Shown in pieces: positions 10,579 through 20,941 of a stretch of 64,000 nucleotides of DNA. The position numbers and the translations under genes were made by a program. The stretch's first letter is position 1, and every line of letters begins with the position of its first letter. The DNA is from Mammaliicoccus sciuri (GTDB lineage Bacteria > Bacillota > Bacilli > Staphylococcales > Staphylococcaceae). The stretch lies in assembly GCF_025561425.1 (NCBI RefSeq), contig NZ_CP094824.1, positions 1,488,001 to 1,552,000 on the forward strand, written 5' to 3'. The notes below the pieces were generated by a model that did no database searches, was not told the DNA's origin, and saw nothing but the letters and a program-made list of their open reading frames with translations.

Positions 10579-10922
10579 TACAAAAAAATGATTTCATAGA
10601 ACTTGAACAACAAATAGAGCCACTTGTTAAAAATAAAAAGCTTAAAACAAATGAAGCGCACCAATTATTAGATCAATATTATCATTTGATCATCGCTTAT
10701 ATAGAACAAATCAATCAAATAGAAACATTTGATATAGCACATATTGAAGAATATCCAGTTATACCAATGAATTTCGAAGAACGCTACCACTATATAAACG
10801 ATAGAATATATCACTTTATGGGATATAGACAAATGGTAACATTGAAAGAAGAATTAATTAGAATGAATGCGAGATATCAGATTCAACTTAAAAGAACCGC
10901 ACAACGTGAAAGCGGAGAATAG
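10575..10922 (+). CDS. YpoC-like hypothetical protein
   Basis: 115 residues, mostly helical, with many Glu, Gln, Ile and Tyr. It overlaps the nth stop by four bases. Genes in this position after dnaD-nth in Bacillales are annotated YpoC-like, with no known function; assignment is mainly by position and size. It ends 38 bases before the first IS element, so the insertion may affect its 3' processing but not its coding sequence. Confidence 0.7.
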   Translation: MIQKNDFIELEQQIEPLVKNKKLKTNEAHQLLDQYYHLIIAYIEQINQIETFDIAHIEEYPVIPMNFEERYHYINDRIYHFMGYRQMVTLKEELIRMNARYQIQLKRTAQRESGE

Positions 10923-10989
10923 AAATTAATGGCCATATCGCACAATATCTTTGAACATAACCCTGTCAAGTAGACACTAAAAAAAGTAA

Positions 10990-11895
10990 TCAATATGTTG
11001 GCTGTGCTTTTATAAGCGCAGCCATTTTTAATGAAATTCTTTTAGAATTATAAAATTTTATATATTCATTTATTTGCTTTGTGGCGTGTTTTATATCATT
11101 GAATGTTTGAGATTTGTCTTTGAATACCTCTGATTTGAGTAACCCCCAAAAGCCTTCCATAGGACCATTATCAATACATCTACCTACACGAGACATGCTT
11201 TGCTTCATAGAAGCATTTTTAATCATCTCTCTAAATAGAACACTCGTATATTGGAATCCTCTGTCGCTATGAAATATAATGCCTTCGGTATTTCTTTTAA
11301 TTATGGCTTTGTTAAAGGTATCGTATACAAGCTTATTATTGTTTTGAGATGAGACTACATGGCTGATGACTTTCTTAGCACCTAAATCATAAATAGCGCT
11401 TAAATACACTTTAGATCCATTTTTCAATTTAAATTCTGTCACATCTGTTAACCAGACCTTATTAACTTTACTTGTTGTAAATTTTCTGTTTAGGATATTT
11501 TGAGAAGTGATTTCTGGCTTACTAAGTTTATATTGCCTTCTCTTTTTTCTAATGACAGCTTTTAATCCATACTTCTTCATAATTCTATATACGCGTTTAT
11601 GATTAACCTGGAATTTAGTATATAATCTCAGATAAATATAAATTCTTCGATATCCATATATGCCATCATGTTCATGATAAATCCTGAAAATCTCATCTTT
11701 TAATTCGTTATTGAATCTTTCAGATTCTGAAACCTCTCTGTTTTTCCATTTATAATAACTTGCTCTCGATATTTCAAGTGCGGCGCATATCCATTTGATT
11801 GGATACTTATCTTTTAATGCTTCGATTGTCTTGTATGCTGCTATTTGCTTGATTTTCGATTCATCAACTGCCTCTCTATTTCTTCCTGCTTTTTT
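10990..11895 (-). CDS. IS3-family transposase OrfB (DDE integrase), made by -1 frameshift
   Basis: The open frame continues upstream of the Met at 11580 to the A6G slippery run (complement of 11889-11895) inside orfA, so the product is an OrfAB fusion. The catalytic core has the rve-fold signatures LTDVTEFKL, HSDRGFQYTS and DNGPMEGFWGLLKSE, giving D, D and E. An upstream HTH_21-like part ending YGYRRIYIYLRL is present. No internal stop was found when I read the frame, so the element may be active. Confidence 0.85.
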   Translation of the reverse strand, partial: KKAGRNREAVDESKIKQIAAYKTIEALKDKYPIKWICAALEISRASYYKWKNREVSESERFNNELKDEIFRIYHEHDGIYGYRRIYIYLRLYTKFQVNHKRVYRIMKKYGLKAVIRKKRRQYKLSKPEITSQNILNRKFTTSKVNKVWLTDVTEFKLKNGSKVYLSAIYDLGAKKVISHVVSSQNNNKLVYDTFNKAIIKRNTEGIIFHSDRGFQYTSVLFREMIKNASMKQSMSRVGRCIDNGPMEGFWGLLKSEVFKDKSQTFNDIKHATKQINEYIKFYNSKRISLKMAALIKAQPTY

Positions 11896-12542
11896 AATAC
11901 CCCATTCTCCATTTGGAGAAATTTATTTCTTTGTTCAAGTGCTTTTATTTTTAATTCAAGTTCTTCTTCTCTAGTTAAAGCTTCAACTGGTTTTCCTTTA
12001 CCTCTACCATCTACTAAACCAATATCACCATGTTTTTCATACTTTTTTACCCAATTACAGACTTGTGAATAGTTAACTTGGTACTTTTCAGCTGTCTTAT
12101 TAAAGTCTCTATTATTTTCAATACAATATTTAGCTATTTCAATTCTCTCTTCAAATGTTGTTTTTCTAGTATTCATAGTGTCTACCTCCAGATATGGAAA
12201 ATAAGATTTATTTTCCTTTCCTTCAGTATACTTTACCACCCAGTTTTTTAAAGTAGCATGATGTGAAATATTGTAATAGGCTGCTAGATCTGAATACGTC
12301 TTATTAGTCTCTAGATATTCTTTAACAACTTTTTCTTTAAATTCGCGTGTATAGATTTTATTTCGATTCTTATTTATAAGTGCTGTTATACCATGTTGCT
12401 TATACACTTTATATTTAAATCGAATCACACTATCACTAATATCTAAATTTAACTTATCAATTACATTTTGAAAGGAATAACCCTTTTCATGCAAATCGAA
12501 GATTTCCTGATACAGTTTAACAGGTAGTCTAGTTTTATACAT
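11841..12542 (-). CDS. IS3-family transposase OrfA (DNA-binding)
   Basis: 233 residues with two consecutive helix-turn-helix modules (about 1-60 and 65-180), then a coiled-coil LELKIKALEQRNKFLQMENGVLKK that precedes the frameshift site. It is longer than typical OrfA (about 170 residues) because of the extra N-terminal HTH. It overlaps orfB in the -1 frame. Confidence 0.82.
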   Translation of the reverse strand: MYKTRLPVKLYQEIFDLHEKGYSFQNVIDKLNLDISDSVIRFKYKVYKQHGITALINKNRNKIYTREFKEKVVKEYLETNKTYSDLAAYYNISHHATLKNWVVKYTEGKENKSYFPYLEVDTMNTRKTTFEERIEIAKYCIENNRDFNKTAEKYQVNYSQVCNWVKKYEKHGDIGLVDGRGKGKPVEALTREEELELKIKALEQRNKFLQMENGVLKKQEEIERQLMNRKSSK

Positions 12543-12657
12543 AAAAATACCCCCTATAGAGTTTTAGTTTTTTTAATGTCTACTCTATAGGGAATAATAC
12601 ACTTTGAGTCTTCATGCGATATGCCCGGCTATAATTTAACACACTAATATATAAATC

Positions 12658-12697
12658 AAAAAAGCATCACATCCTTTACCGGATGTGATGCTTTTTC
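12658..12697. terminator. Bidirectional terminator between the YpoC/IS side and pbp2
   Basis: AAAAAGCATCACATCC, a 6-base loop, then GGATGTGATGCTTTTT. It has A-rich and T-rich flanks on both sides, so it works in either direction. It lies just beyond the pbp2 stop. Confidence 0.88.
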
Positions 12698-12703
12698 TAA
12701 ATC

Positions 12704-15037
12704 TTAGTCATCTTTCTCTTCTTTGGCAGCTTGTTTTGCTGCATCTGAGGTTGAACTACTATTGTCAGAGTCTGAATCAGATTCTGATTCTTCAGATGTT
12801 GGTGTTTCTGTCGTTTGTTCTTCTGTTGTTACGTTCTGATTAGTAGATGACTGTTGTTGTGTATTGTTTTGTTGTGTTGTAGATGAATTTGAATTCGTCT
12901 GTGGTTCGTTTGTTGTTACATTATTATTATTGTTTGAGAAGTTATAGTTATTTTGCTGATTACTTCTATTACCAGTGCTAGGTGATGAGCTTGATGTTGT
13001 ATTATTGTCTTCGTTACCTGCAACACTTAAGCTTTTACCGCTTCCTGTTACTGAATCTGGTTTTTCGAAGTCTGCACCATCATAATTAGAGATTTCTGAC
13101 ATAACTTCATTGAATAATATTTGTGGTTTAACTTGTTCATCATGTCCTAAGAATGAGTTCTCACCGTATTTTTTAACTTTGTTAAAGCCCATCCAAACTG
13201 ACATAGTGTATTGTGGTGTATAACCTGTAATCCAAACGTCTTTCGCTGCATTTTCAGGTAATTGATATTCACTATATACTTGATCACCATAAGTACCAGT
13301 ACCTGTTTTAGCTGCTACGTTCACACCGTTAATGCCATATCCATAAGCTGAACCGTATGCTTGGAATGTACCTTTCAGCATTTCAGTTAACATGTATGCT
13401 GTGTAGTCTTCCATAGCTTTATGGCTTTCGCTTGAGAATTTGATTGTTTCATCATCTTGAGTGACAACTTTTCTAATTGATTTTGCTTCATTATATGTTC
13501 CGCCATTACCCATAGTCGCAAATGCAGATGCTAATTGAGTAGGGGAGAATTCTGATTGTGAACCACCAAGTACTTCTGAAGGTCCAATTTCATCTTTATA
13601 ATTTAAATTCACTTTAGAAGCAAAGTCTTTAACTGCTTTTTCACCAGCGTTTTGGTTTGTTTCTTGCCAAGATTTCAATGCTGGAATGTTATAAGATCTT
13701 GCTAATGCATCAGCCATTGTTACTGAGCCGTGACCTTGACCATCATAGTTCTTAAAGATAGTACCATTGATATTATACTCGCTTTCATCTTGGAACTTAT
13801 GGTTTGTCGCATATTGCATATTTTCAATTGCTGGACCATAAGCTAATATCGGTTTAAGTGATGAACCTGTAGGATGAACGTCTGTTGCTTGGTTTCTATC
13901 AACTACATCTTTGAAATCTTTACCACCACTGATACCAACTAATTTACCAGTCTTCGTATCTACTATAGATGAACCAGTAATTTGGTCTTTATTCTTGTAG
14001 AAAGTACCGTTATCAACTGACTCTTGTAATGTTTTTTGAACATCTTTATCCATGTTTGTGTAGATTTTAAGACCGCTCGTCATAATATCATTTAATGATT
14101 GATCTTTGAACGCTTTGTTCTGAGTAATTTCTTGTTTAACGTAGTTAATATAAGAAGCGTACTCATTGTCAGGTGTATCCGTCATAGAGTCATTTCTTTC
14201 TTCAACTGTACGTTTAACTAAGTTCTTATCGATAGGTGTATCTTGCGCTTCTTTCATTTCTTTCTTAGTGATTCTACCGTGTCTTTCCATTAAATAAAGA
14301 ACTGTGTCTTTACGTTTTTCAGCCGCTTCAGGATTATCGTAAATGTTATATTGGTTTGGAACTTGTGGTAAACCTGCTAAGTAAGCTGTTTCAGCTAAGT
14401 TTAAATCTTTTAATTTCTTATTGAAGTAATATTTAGCTGCTGTTTGAGAACCGTAAATACCATCTGAGTAATAGATTTTGTTTAAGTACATTTCAAAGAT
14501 TTCATCTTTAGAATATTCTTGTTCTAATCTATATGAAAGGTAAGCTTCTTGAGCTTTTCTTTCGATGGATTTCTTATCTGTTAAGAATGAACGTTTGACA
14601 ACTTGTTGTGTTAATGTAGATGCACCTTGTGAACCAAAGCCACCTGTAAAGTTCTTCATAACTGCTCCAGATAAACGTTTGTAGTCTAATGCACCGTGAT
14701 CATAGAAGCGATTATCTTCAGTTGCGAGTACAGCATCTTTCATCTGATCTGGCACATCGTCAAATTTAACATGTTCTCTCTTTTGTCCCATATAAAGGGT
14801 TGTGACAAGTTTATTATTTTTGTCATAAATTTTAGTTGGTAATTGGTCTTTAAGCGCACTTTCATTGAAAGCAGGAGCTTTCCAAGCATAATATGCAAAT
14901 ACGAGAACACCTATGATTACCATTGCTAAGAATGCTAGCATGAGAATACCGAACAACTTAATTATCGTCCTTTTGATATTCCTCTTCTTAGGTTGTTCTT
15001 TACCATTTTTACTATTAGAAGCTTTTGATTGACTCAT
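12704..15037 (-). CDS. pbp2: Bifunctional class A penicillin-binding protein 2
   Basis: 777 residues. A Lys-rich cytoplasmic tail and one membrane anchor (about 28-52) are followed by a GT51 glycosyltransferase domain ([28 protein letters not shown]) and a transpeptidase domain (TGSSLKP active-site serine box, [13 protein letters not shown]). It polymerises and cross-links peptidoglycan at the septum. The C-terminal 110 or so residues are a low-complexity S/N/T/Q/D tail. It overlaps recU by four bases, the conserved recU-pbp2 operon. Confidence 0.94.
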   Translation of the reverse strand: MSQSKASNSKNGKEQPKKRNIKRTIIKLFGILMLAFLAMVIIGVLVFAYYAWKAPAFNESALKDQLPTKIYDKNNKLVTTLYMGQKREHVKFDDVPDQMKDAVLATEDNRFYDHGALDYKRLSGAVMKNFTGGFGSQGASTLTQQVVKRSFLTDKKSIERKAQEAYLSYRLEQEYSKDEIFEMYLNKIYYSDGIYGSQTAAKYYFNKKLKDLNLAETAYLAGLPQVPNQYNIYDNPEAAEKRKDTVLYLMERHGRITKKEMKEAQDTPIDKNLVKRTVEERNDSMTDTPDNEYASYINYVKQEITQNKAFKDQSLNDIMTSGLKIYTNMDKDVQKTLQESVDNGTFYKNKDQITGSSIVDTKTGKLVGISGGKDFKDVVDRNQATDVHPTGSSLKPILAYGPAIENMQYATNHKFQDESEYNINGTIFKNYDGQGHGSVTMADALARSYNIPALKSWQETNQNAGEKAVKDFASKVNLNYKDEIGPSEVLGGSQSEFSPTQLASAFATMGNGGTYNEAKSIRKVVTQDDETIKFSSESHKAMEDYTAYMLTEMLKGTFQAYGSAYGYGINGVNVAAKTGTGTYGDQVYSEYQLPENAAKDVWITGYTPQYTMSVWMGFNKVKKYGENSFLGHDEQVKPQILFNEVMSEISNYDGADFEKPDSVTGSGKSLSVAGNEDNNTTSSSSPSTGNRSNQQNNYNFSNNNNNVTTNEPQTNSNSSTTQQNNTQQQSSTNQNVTTEEQTTETPTSEESESDSDSDNSSSTSDAAKQAAKEEKDD

Positions 15038-15669
15038 TTGAGCGCCTCACTTTCTGTTTTTATCAATTGATCAACTATTGTTATGTAGTTAATTCTTGGT
15101 TTAAATTGGATTGGTATTAAGTAACCATCATTTTCAATCTCTTTAAGCGTGATGGACTTCTTGCCTCCAGATTTATATCTGTCCCAATATACCATAAACT
15201 TCCTAAAAGGCAATAAAAATACGCTATCATGATAGCTAAATTTTATCAACAAAAAACATATACCTTTTTGGTTTAATACTTGTTCCATATGTGATACTTG
15301 GTGATCGTGGATATTATTTAAAGGGAAACTTGTTTTATTTTTCGTTTCCTTAGCTTCAAAATCAATATAGTATCCATTATAAACACCGTTATAATCTGTT
15401 GTTGAAGGCTTTCTAAAATAAGCTTCTTTAATGACAGCTTTTTGTCTTTTAGGGTAGTCAACATCGACGATTTGAATAGGTGTTGGTTTCTTATGAATAA
15501 CTGCTATATTTTCTAATCTGAAGTATTCATTGGATTTATCAATTTCCTCCTCTAATCTCATACCCCGTTTTCCATATTGTATTCTACTATATTTAGGATC
15601 ATCTTGGATTGAGACTTTAGAAGTATTTTTTGTAACTTTTTTTCCGTTTGGATAATTCAAATTCATCAC
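15034..15669 (-). CDS. recU: Holliday junction resolvase RecU
   Basis: 211 residues. The nuclease core is recognisable by [20 protein letters not shown] (the D-ExK metal site) and [12 protein letters not shown]. It resolves four-way junctions in recombinational repair and chromosome segregation. It is the first gene of the reverse recU-pbp2 operon, divergent from the YppE-like gene across about 160 bases. Confidence 0.93.
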   Translation of the reverse strand: MMNLNYPNGKKVTKNTSKVSIQDDPKYSRIQYGKRGMRLEEEIDKSNEYFRLENIAVIHKKPTPIQIVDVDYPKRQKAVIKEAYFRKPSTTDYNGVYNGYYIDFEAKETKNKTSFPLNNIHDHQVSHMEQVLNQKGICFLLIKFSYHDSVFLLPFRKFMVYWDRYKSGGKKSITLKEIENDGYLIPIQFKPRINYITIVDQLIKTESEALK

Positions 15670-15828
15670 CTAGCTTCATATCATAAAACTCTAAATATTA
15701 TACCTTATTTCATTATAAGTTACAAAAGTTTTTTATGATACATAAATATTCTAGAACTTTTCTAGTTATGTTATCATTTTATCGTGAGTACATTTAAAAT
15801 ACAAACTTCATTAATAGTAGGTGTAGCG

Positions 15829-16158
15829 ATGATACAAGATCTTTTAAATAAATTAAATGATATGCTAGATATTTTTCAACATGCGAAAGACGATCATGAA
15901 TACGACTTTTATAAAGATGTCGTACCGTTTGTAGAACAAGTCGATGTTCTACTAGACAAACTTGCCGTTCATCAAGATGCCGTATTGAAATTACAATATA
16001 TGAATGAACAGAAATTCCAGCTCTTAATTAGTAACTACAAAGAGTTGTCTGTAGAATGTCATTATAAACGTACAAGTAAGAAACTCTTCTTTGAAAAGCA
16101 TAAAGCTGTACAACATGATTTGAATTATATTTATATCCATATAGGTGATTTATCATGA
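15829..16158 (+). CDS. YppE/DUF1798 family protein
   Basis: 110 residues from the ATG at 15829, which has a weak GTAGGTG upstream; the frame is open back to a GTG at 15784 without a good ribosome site. A small all-helical protein of unknown function. Its place between recU and ypsA matches other Bacillales. It overlaps ypsA by four bases. Confidence 0.8.
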   Translation: MIQDLLNKLNDMLDIFQHAKDDHEYDFYKDVVPFVEQVDVLLDKLAVHQDAVLKLQYMNEQKFQLLISNYKELSVECHYKRTSKKLFFEKHKAVQHDLNYIYIHIGDLS

Positions 16159-16715
16159 CGTCTGTATATTTTACAGGATACAAACCGTTTGAACTGAATA
16201 TTTTCAAAAATGATCAGCCTGAAGTAAAAGTCATCAAAGCATATCTTAAAGAAATCATTGAGCAAGAAATAGAAGAAGGTATGGAGTGGGTTATCATTTC
16301 AGGACAATTAGGATTTGAACTTTGGGCAGCTGAAGTAACAATTGAAATGAAACATAAATACCCACAATTGAAACTTGCGGTATTGACGCCATTTTTAAAT
16401 CATTATAATAAATGGAACGAAGCAAACCAGCAAATTTACCAAAATATTGTTGCACAAGCAGACTATGTCAATGCGATTCATCAAAGTGACTATCAAGGTG
16501 GGTTCCAATTTCAACAAGCCAATGAATTTATACTCGATAATACCGATAAGACGATATTATTTTATGATGATGAACAAGAAGCATCACCTAAATACTTCAA
16601 AAGTAAGTTAGTTGATTTTGCTGAAAAGACAAACTATACTTATAATGTTATTGCATTCATGGATTTACAAGACTTTATGGAATTTAATTATAATAATGAC
16701 AACGAATCATATTAA
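16155..16715 (+). CDS. ypsA: SLOG-domain protein YpsA (DUF1273)
   Basis: 186 residues. A Rossmann-like SLOG fold with VYFTGYKPFELNIF at the N-terminus and EWVIISGQLGFELWAAEV, the family's ligand-binding core. In B. subtilis and S. aureus YpsA affects cell division together with GpsB; the next gene here is gpsB (13 bases apart), which supports a division role. The ligand is unknown. Confidence 0.9.
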   Translation: MTSVYFTGYKPFELNIFKNDQPEVKVIKAYLKEIIEQEIEEGMEWVIISGQLGFELWAAEVTIEMKHKYPQLKLAVLTPFLNHYNKWNEANQQIYQNIVAQADYVNAIHQSDYQGGFQFQQANEFILDNTDKTILFYDDEQEASPKYFKSKLVDFAEKTNYTYNVIAFMDLQDFMEFNYNNDNESY

Positions 16716-16728
16716 ATGAGGTGTAAAA

Positions 16729-17043
16729 ATGGCTGATGTAACATTAAAGCTATCTGCAAAAGATATTTATGAAAAGGAATTTGAAAGAGGTTTAAGAGGT
16801 TTCAAAACTGAAGAAGTAGATGCTTTTTTAGATGACATTATTTCAGACTATCAAAAAATGGCTGATTTAAATAATGAAGTCATCAAATTGACAGAAGAAA
16901 ATTCTAAACTTAAAAAAGAAATCGAACAGTTAAGAATCCGTGTCGCGTCAGGCAGACCACAAGGCTCTCAACAATACAATTCTAATAATGTAGATATCTT
17001 GAAACGAATTTCTAATCTTGAAAAAGCAGTATTTGGCGAATAA
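16729..17043 (+). CDS. gpsB: Cell-cycle protein GpsB
   Basis: 104 residues, DivIVA-like. The N-terminal membrane-binding coiled-coil contains [27 protein letters not shown] (about 11-37), followed by a coiled coil and a short helical C-terminal trimerisation motif ([16 protein letters not shown]). It coordinates cell-wall enzymes at the septum and, in staphylococci, interacts with FtsZ. rnpB follows immediately, as in related genomes. Confidence 0.95.
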   Translation: MADVTLKLSAKDIYEKEFERGLRGFKTEEVDAFLDDIISDYQKMADLNNEVIKLTEENSKLKKEIEQLRIRVASGRPQGSQQYNSNNVDILKRISNLEKAVFGE

Positions 17044-17070
17044 ATGATAGTTATTTAACGCTGTTTATGC

Positions 17071-17076
17071 TATAAT
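17071..17076 (+). promoter_or_regulatory. -10 element of the rnpB promoter
   Basis: A perfect TATAAT nine bases before the predicted rnpB 5' end. The -35 region is not convincing. Confidence 0.55.
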
Positions 17077-17082
17077 TCTTTG

Positions 17083-17475
17083 TTGAGTGGTATTTCAGAT
17101 AATCGCTACGTTAAGTAGAGGAAAGTCCATGCTCACACATTCTGAGATGAATGTAGTGTTCGTGCTTGGCGAAACAATAAGCCAGGGCAATTAATTGACG
17201 GCAATGAAATAACCTAAGTTAGTAATAATATGGTTAAAGTAGTTTGAAAGTGCCACAGTGACGTAGCTTTTACAGAAATGTAAAAGGTGGAACGCGGTAA
17301 ACCCCTCGAGTGAGCAATCCAAAATTGGTAGGAGCACTTCTTTGACGGAAATGAACGGAATAAGAAGGTATGTAATCATACAGACAGATGATTATCACTG
17401 GCGTACGAGTGTAACTAGTACACGTTAGCAGTACTAAAGGACAAAACATGGCTTACAGATTTATCACTTACTAGT
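17083..17475 (+). ncRNA. rnpB: RNase P RNA, type B
   Basis: The catalytic RNA of RNase P, which trims tRNA 5' leaders. Conserved blocks are directly readable: GAGGAAAGTCCATGCTC near 17119, GTGCCACAGTGACG near 17250, GGAACGCGGTAAACCCCTCG near 17290 and ACAAAACATGGCTTACAG near 17441. The ends pair as AGTGGTA with TATCACT (helix P1). The layout, including the region after AACGGA, matches the Bacillus (B) type. Ends are accurate to a few bases. Confidence 0.95.
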
Positions 17476-17478
17476 GTC

Positions 17479-17504
17479 GCTCTCCCAAGTAGGAGAGCTT
17501 TTTA
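17479..17504 (+). terminator. rnpB terminator
   Basis: GCTCTCC, a six-base loop, GGAGAGC and a T run, directly after the RNA. Confidence 0.88.
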
Positions 17505-17544
17505 TTTGTAAATAATGATAATTTAAATATAAAGGAGTATATGC

Positions 17545-18669
17545 ATGTATCAATTACTCGCTACTAGTCCAATGGGATTAGAATCAATTGTTGCTAGAGA
17601 AGTTCAAGAATTAGGATATGAAATAAAAGTAGAAAACGGTCGCGTACTTTTTGAAGGTGATGAAACAGCAATCGTTAAATCAAATTTATGGTTAAGAACT
17701 GCTGACAGAGTCAAAATCGTAGTAGGACGTTTCCATGCAACAACTTTTGACGAATTATTCGAAAAGACGAAATCATTACCATGGGAAGATGTAATTGGCG
17801 CTCAAGGTATGTTCCCAGTTCAAGGTAAAAGTGTTAAATCTAAATTATTCAGCGTATCCGACTGTCAAGCAATCGTTAAAAAAGCGATAGTTGAGAGATT
17901 GAAACATGCGTATCAAATTAAAGGTTGGATCGATGAAACAGGTAGTAAATACCAAGTTGAAGTATCATTACTGAAAGACGAAGCTTTATTAACAATCGAC
18001 ACTTCAGGTGCTGGACTTCATAAAAGAGGCTACCGTTTAGCACAAGGTGACGCACCTATGAAAGAAACATTAGCTGCAGCACTAGTTAAATTAACAAACT
18101 GGAGCGGTGAAACACCATTTATCGATCCATTCTGTGGTTCAGGTACACTTGCAATAGAAGCAGCACTCATCGCTCAAAATATTGCACCAGGATTTAACCG
18201 TGATTTTGCAAGTGAAGATTGGGATATCATACCAGAAGGCTTATATGACCAATTAAGACAAGAAGCAGATGATGCGGCATTATATGATAAAGAAATTAAT
18301 ATCATAGCAAGTGATATCGATCCTAAAATGGTTGAAATTGCGAAAGACAATGCAACAGAAGTTGGGTTAGGGGACATCATTCAATTTAAAGTTCAAGATG
18401 TTCATAACTTAGAAGTACCAGAAGGACCCGTTTCAATAATCGGAAACCCACCATATGGTGAACGTATCGGTGAACGAAGTGAAGTAGAAGCAATGTACAA
18501 ACACTTAGGCGAAATCATGAAAAAAAACGACCAAGCATCATTATATATGCTTACAAGCTATAAAGAATTTGAACCATTAGTAGGTAAGAAAGCCACAAAA
18601 AGAAGAAAACTCTTTAACGGCTATATCGAATGTACGTACTATCAATATTGGGGCAAACGAAATAAATAG
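17545..18669 (+). CDS. THUMP-domain class I SAM RNA methyltransferase (RlmL/YpsC-like)
   Basis: 374 residues. The N-terminal ferredoxin-like and THUMP part (about 1-155) is followed by a Rossmann methyltransferase domain with FIDPFCGSGTLAIEAAL (SAM motif I) and the catalytic NPPYGERIG near 300, typical of N2-guanine RNA methylation. The Bacillales ortholog is annotated as a putative 23S rRNA G2445 methyltransferase. AAGGAG precedes the ATG. Forward monocistron ending in a strong terminator. Confidence 0.9.
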   Translation: MYQLLATSPMGLESIVAREVQELGYEIKVENGRVLFEGDETAIVKSNLWLRTADRVKIVVGRFHATTFDELFEKTKSLPWEDVIGAQGMFPVQGKSVKSKLFSVSDCQAIVKKAIVERLKHAYQIKGWIDETGSKYQVEVSLLKDEALLTIDTSGAGLHKRGYRLAQGDAPMKETLAAALVKLTNWSGETPFIDPFCGSGTLAIEAALIAQNIAPGFNRDFASEDWDIIPEGLYDQLRQEADDAALYDKEINIIASDIDPKMVEIAKDNATEVGLGDIIQFKVQDVHNLEVPEGPVSIIGNPPYGERIGERSEVEAMYKHLGEIMKKNDQASLYMLTSYKEFEPLVGKKATKRRKLFNGYIECTYYQYWGKRNK

Positions 18670-18707
18670 ATAGTAGGAAAGAGGAAACCACCAACCCCAT
18701 ACAAAAA

Positions 18708-18751
18708 AAGACTGGCAACGCATCTTCTAAAGATTCATTGCCAGTCTTCCT
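18708..18751. terminator. Terminator after the THUMP methyltransferase gene
   Basis: AAGACTGGCAA pairs with TTGCCAGTCTT across a loop, with A-rich and T-rich flanks. It lies between convergent genes and can serve the oxidase operon too. Confidence 0.82.
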
Positions 18752-18800
18752 ATTATTCATCATTGTATGAAGGTTCTAAGTTAAATGTATTAATTTAGTA

Positions 18801-20453
18801 TTACCAAAGTTTGCCTTCTCCTAATCCTTTGGCTCCTGGTGCTGGATCTGTGAACATTTGTCCGATAGGGACAGTATATGCGATTAAGATAAGCAATACT
18901 GTCACGATGATTAAGAATCTCCAGTTCTCAACAAATTTAATGACTGGTTGTTGTTCATCTAATGCTTCTGATACTGGATATTCTTCTTCGCCTTTAGGTG
19001 ATAAGAAAGCTAAGTGTATAAACACCATTACGACTAATATTATAGAAATAAATAAAATTGTTCCCCCAACTGCTTGTAGTACTTGATATGGTATCCATTC
19101 AGCAGCTTGTTTAGCACCGCCATATTCTGAATATGTTGATCTTCTTGGTGCACCTTTTACTAATCCAACGTAGTGCATCGCGCCACTCATAATTGTCATA
19201 CCAATTGCCCAAGTATAACCTTGCATAAGCGCTAATTTATTTGTGAATTTAGTTAGTTTTCTACCTGTACAATGAGGTATTAACCAGTACATAATTCCGA
19301 AGAATGTCATGATGACCGCTGAAGCGATTGTTAAATGGAAGTGTCCAGTTACCCAAATTGTATTATGAATTAATCCGTTCATTTGTGCAGATGCGTTTAC
19401 TAAACCACCTGCGCCACCTGGGATAAAGGCTAACATACCTAAGAATGGTAATACGAATCTTGCGTCATTCCATGGTAAAGATTTAAACCATGTAAATAAT
19501 CCTTTATATCCTTTAGAACGTCCGTAATTTTCAAATGTTGCAAACAAACTAAATGCTGTCATCATTGAAGGAATGACAACCATAAATGTTAATACAACTT
19601 GTAGGTATTTTCATGTATCATCAATACCTGGTTCAACTAATTGGTGGTGTATCCCAACTGGAATACTGAAGAATAAGAATAGCATAAATGACATTCTTGC
19701 TAAGTTGTCAGAGAATGCTTTTGCACCGATAATCTTTGGTACAATTGCATACCAACACATGTAAGCTGGTAACAACCAGAAATAAACAAGTGCATGACCA
19801 AAATACCAAAATAATGTTCTACTTAATGTTACATCTACTCTTTCAACTAAACCTAATGACCAAGGAATTAATTGAAGAAGTACTGTCGCAGCAACACCTA
19901 ATGAACATACAATCCACATTACCCCGTTGATTGCTACCATGTAGCTTAATAGGGGAGATTTCTTACCTGGATTCTTCTTCTTAAACTCTACATATTTTAA
20001 AATTTGTCCAACTGTAGAAATCCAGCTACCTACAACAACAAGCGCCATACCAATATAGAAAATAGCATGTGCTTTTAATGGTGCATAAAAAGTATATAAA
20101 ACAGTGGCTTTGTTTAATAGAACCATTGTTGCTGCCATGAGCGTACCAATAATCATTACCCAAAATCCAACCCAACCGAACTTTCTTTGTACAGACGTTA
20201 AATGTCCAGATGTCTTAGCTACTGCAGAAAATTGAAAGCCTAAGATAAAGAAAGTTGTCAGTACCAATGCTAATACAATACCGTGCACTGTTAAGATTTG
20301 ATAATAAGAAATTTGTTTAGGTAATTGTAAATATCCTGATCTTACTAATGTTTGTAACAAACCTGCTAATCCACCAAGGACTAAACAACCAATGGCTACA
20401 TACATATGCGCCATTACAAGTCTGCTATCATTCTTATTTAATCGTGTTATCAT
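18801..20453 (-). pseudogene. ba3-type cytochrome c oxidase subunit I, with in-frame TGA
   Basis: Heme-copper oxidase subunit I. Reading the minus strand gives 550 codons in one frame, interrupted only by TGA at 19611-19613 (codon 281), where EPGIDDT-stop-KYLQVV indicates a lost Trp (TGG to TGA). All metal ligands are present: the GHALVY His220-Tyr224 pair, H269-H270 and H371/H373 in VTGHFHLT. The length is close to the Thermus ba3 enzyme (562). The break separates the CuB site from the last ligands, so neither half can work alone. A sequencing error is the main alternative. Confidence 0.88.
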
Positions 20454-20938
20454 TTTTTATCCACAACCTTTATCATCGACTTCATATCTGCATGTCCGAT
20501 ACCACAATATTCATTACAGATGATTAAATATTCGCGTTTCTCATTGAATGTCTTGTAATATTCACTAATATGTCCAGGTTCTAACATCATGTTGACGTTT
20601 GTGCCTGGTAAACTAAATCCATGCAAAGTATCTTTACTTGTCGCAATGATTTTTACTTTTGAACCTTTAGGAATTTCGACTTTACCTGGCTGATAATTGA
20701 AAGCTGAAGCAAGAATCACTAATTCATAGTCGTAATCTTTGCCGCTAACTTTGTGTAAACCTGGTTTGTTGAAAGGTTCGATTTGATCGACTTTATCAGG
20801 ATTAACATAGTCTCTACCAGAAGCGGCTGGCGTGTGTCCATTATGCAAACCTGTAATCATCAAAATTGTTAAGAAAATGACTAATGAGCTTATGCCGACT
20901 TTTAGCCATAACTTTTCGTATTTATGCACAGATTTCAC
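20450..20938 (-). CDS. ba3-type cytochrome c oxidase subunit II (CuA)
   Basis: 162 residues. One N-terminal membrane helix (about 12-30) and a cupredoxin domain with the CuA motif CNEYCGIGHADM, which binds the dinuclear copper accepting electrons from cytochrome c or an equivalent donor. Only one membrane anchor is present, as in ba3 enzymes. It overlaps subunit I by four bases. It is intact, although subunit I is interrupted. Confidence 0.9.
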   Translation of the reverse strand: MKSVHKYEKLWLKVGISSLVIFLTILMITGLHNGHTPAASGRDYVNPDKVDQIEPFNKPGLHKVSGKDYDYELVILASAFNYQPGKVEIPKGSKVKIIATSKDTLHGFSLPGTNVNMMLEPGHISEYYKTFNEKREYLIICNEYCGIGHADMKSMIKVVDKK

Positions 20939-20941
20939 CCC

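Larger units (their letters stand above)
10961..12592 (-). mobile_element. IS3-family (IS150-like) insertion sequence, first of three
   Basis: About 1.63 kb with imperfect terminal inverted repeats: CCCTGTCAAGTAGACACTAA at 10961 against CCCTATAGAGTAGACATTAA read inward from 12592. It has orfA and orfB in the -1 frameshift arrangement. ATAA lies immediately left, and ATAA starts one base beyond the right repeat, so a target duplication is plausible with ends uncertain by a base or two. It inserted between the YpoC-like gene and pbp2, inside an inverted repeat (see findings). Confidence 0.85.

Noticed and set aside
17191-17379. Reverse 62-codon open frame
   Set aside because: It lies entirely within rnpB.
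19611-19613. TGA read as tryptophan in subunit I
   Set aside because: Other genes here use TGG for Trp, and TGA serves as a normal stop elsewhere in the window; no recoding signal was seen. A mutation or sequencing error is simpler.
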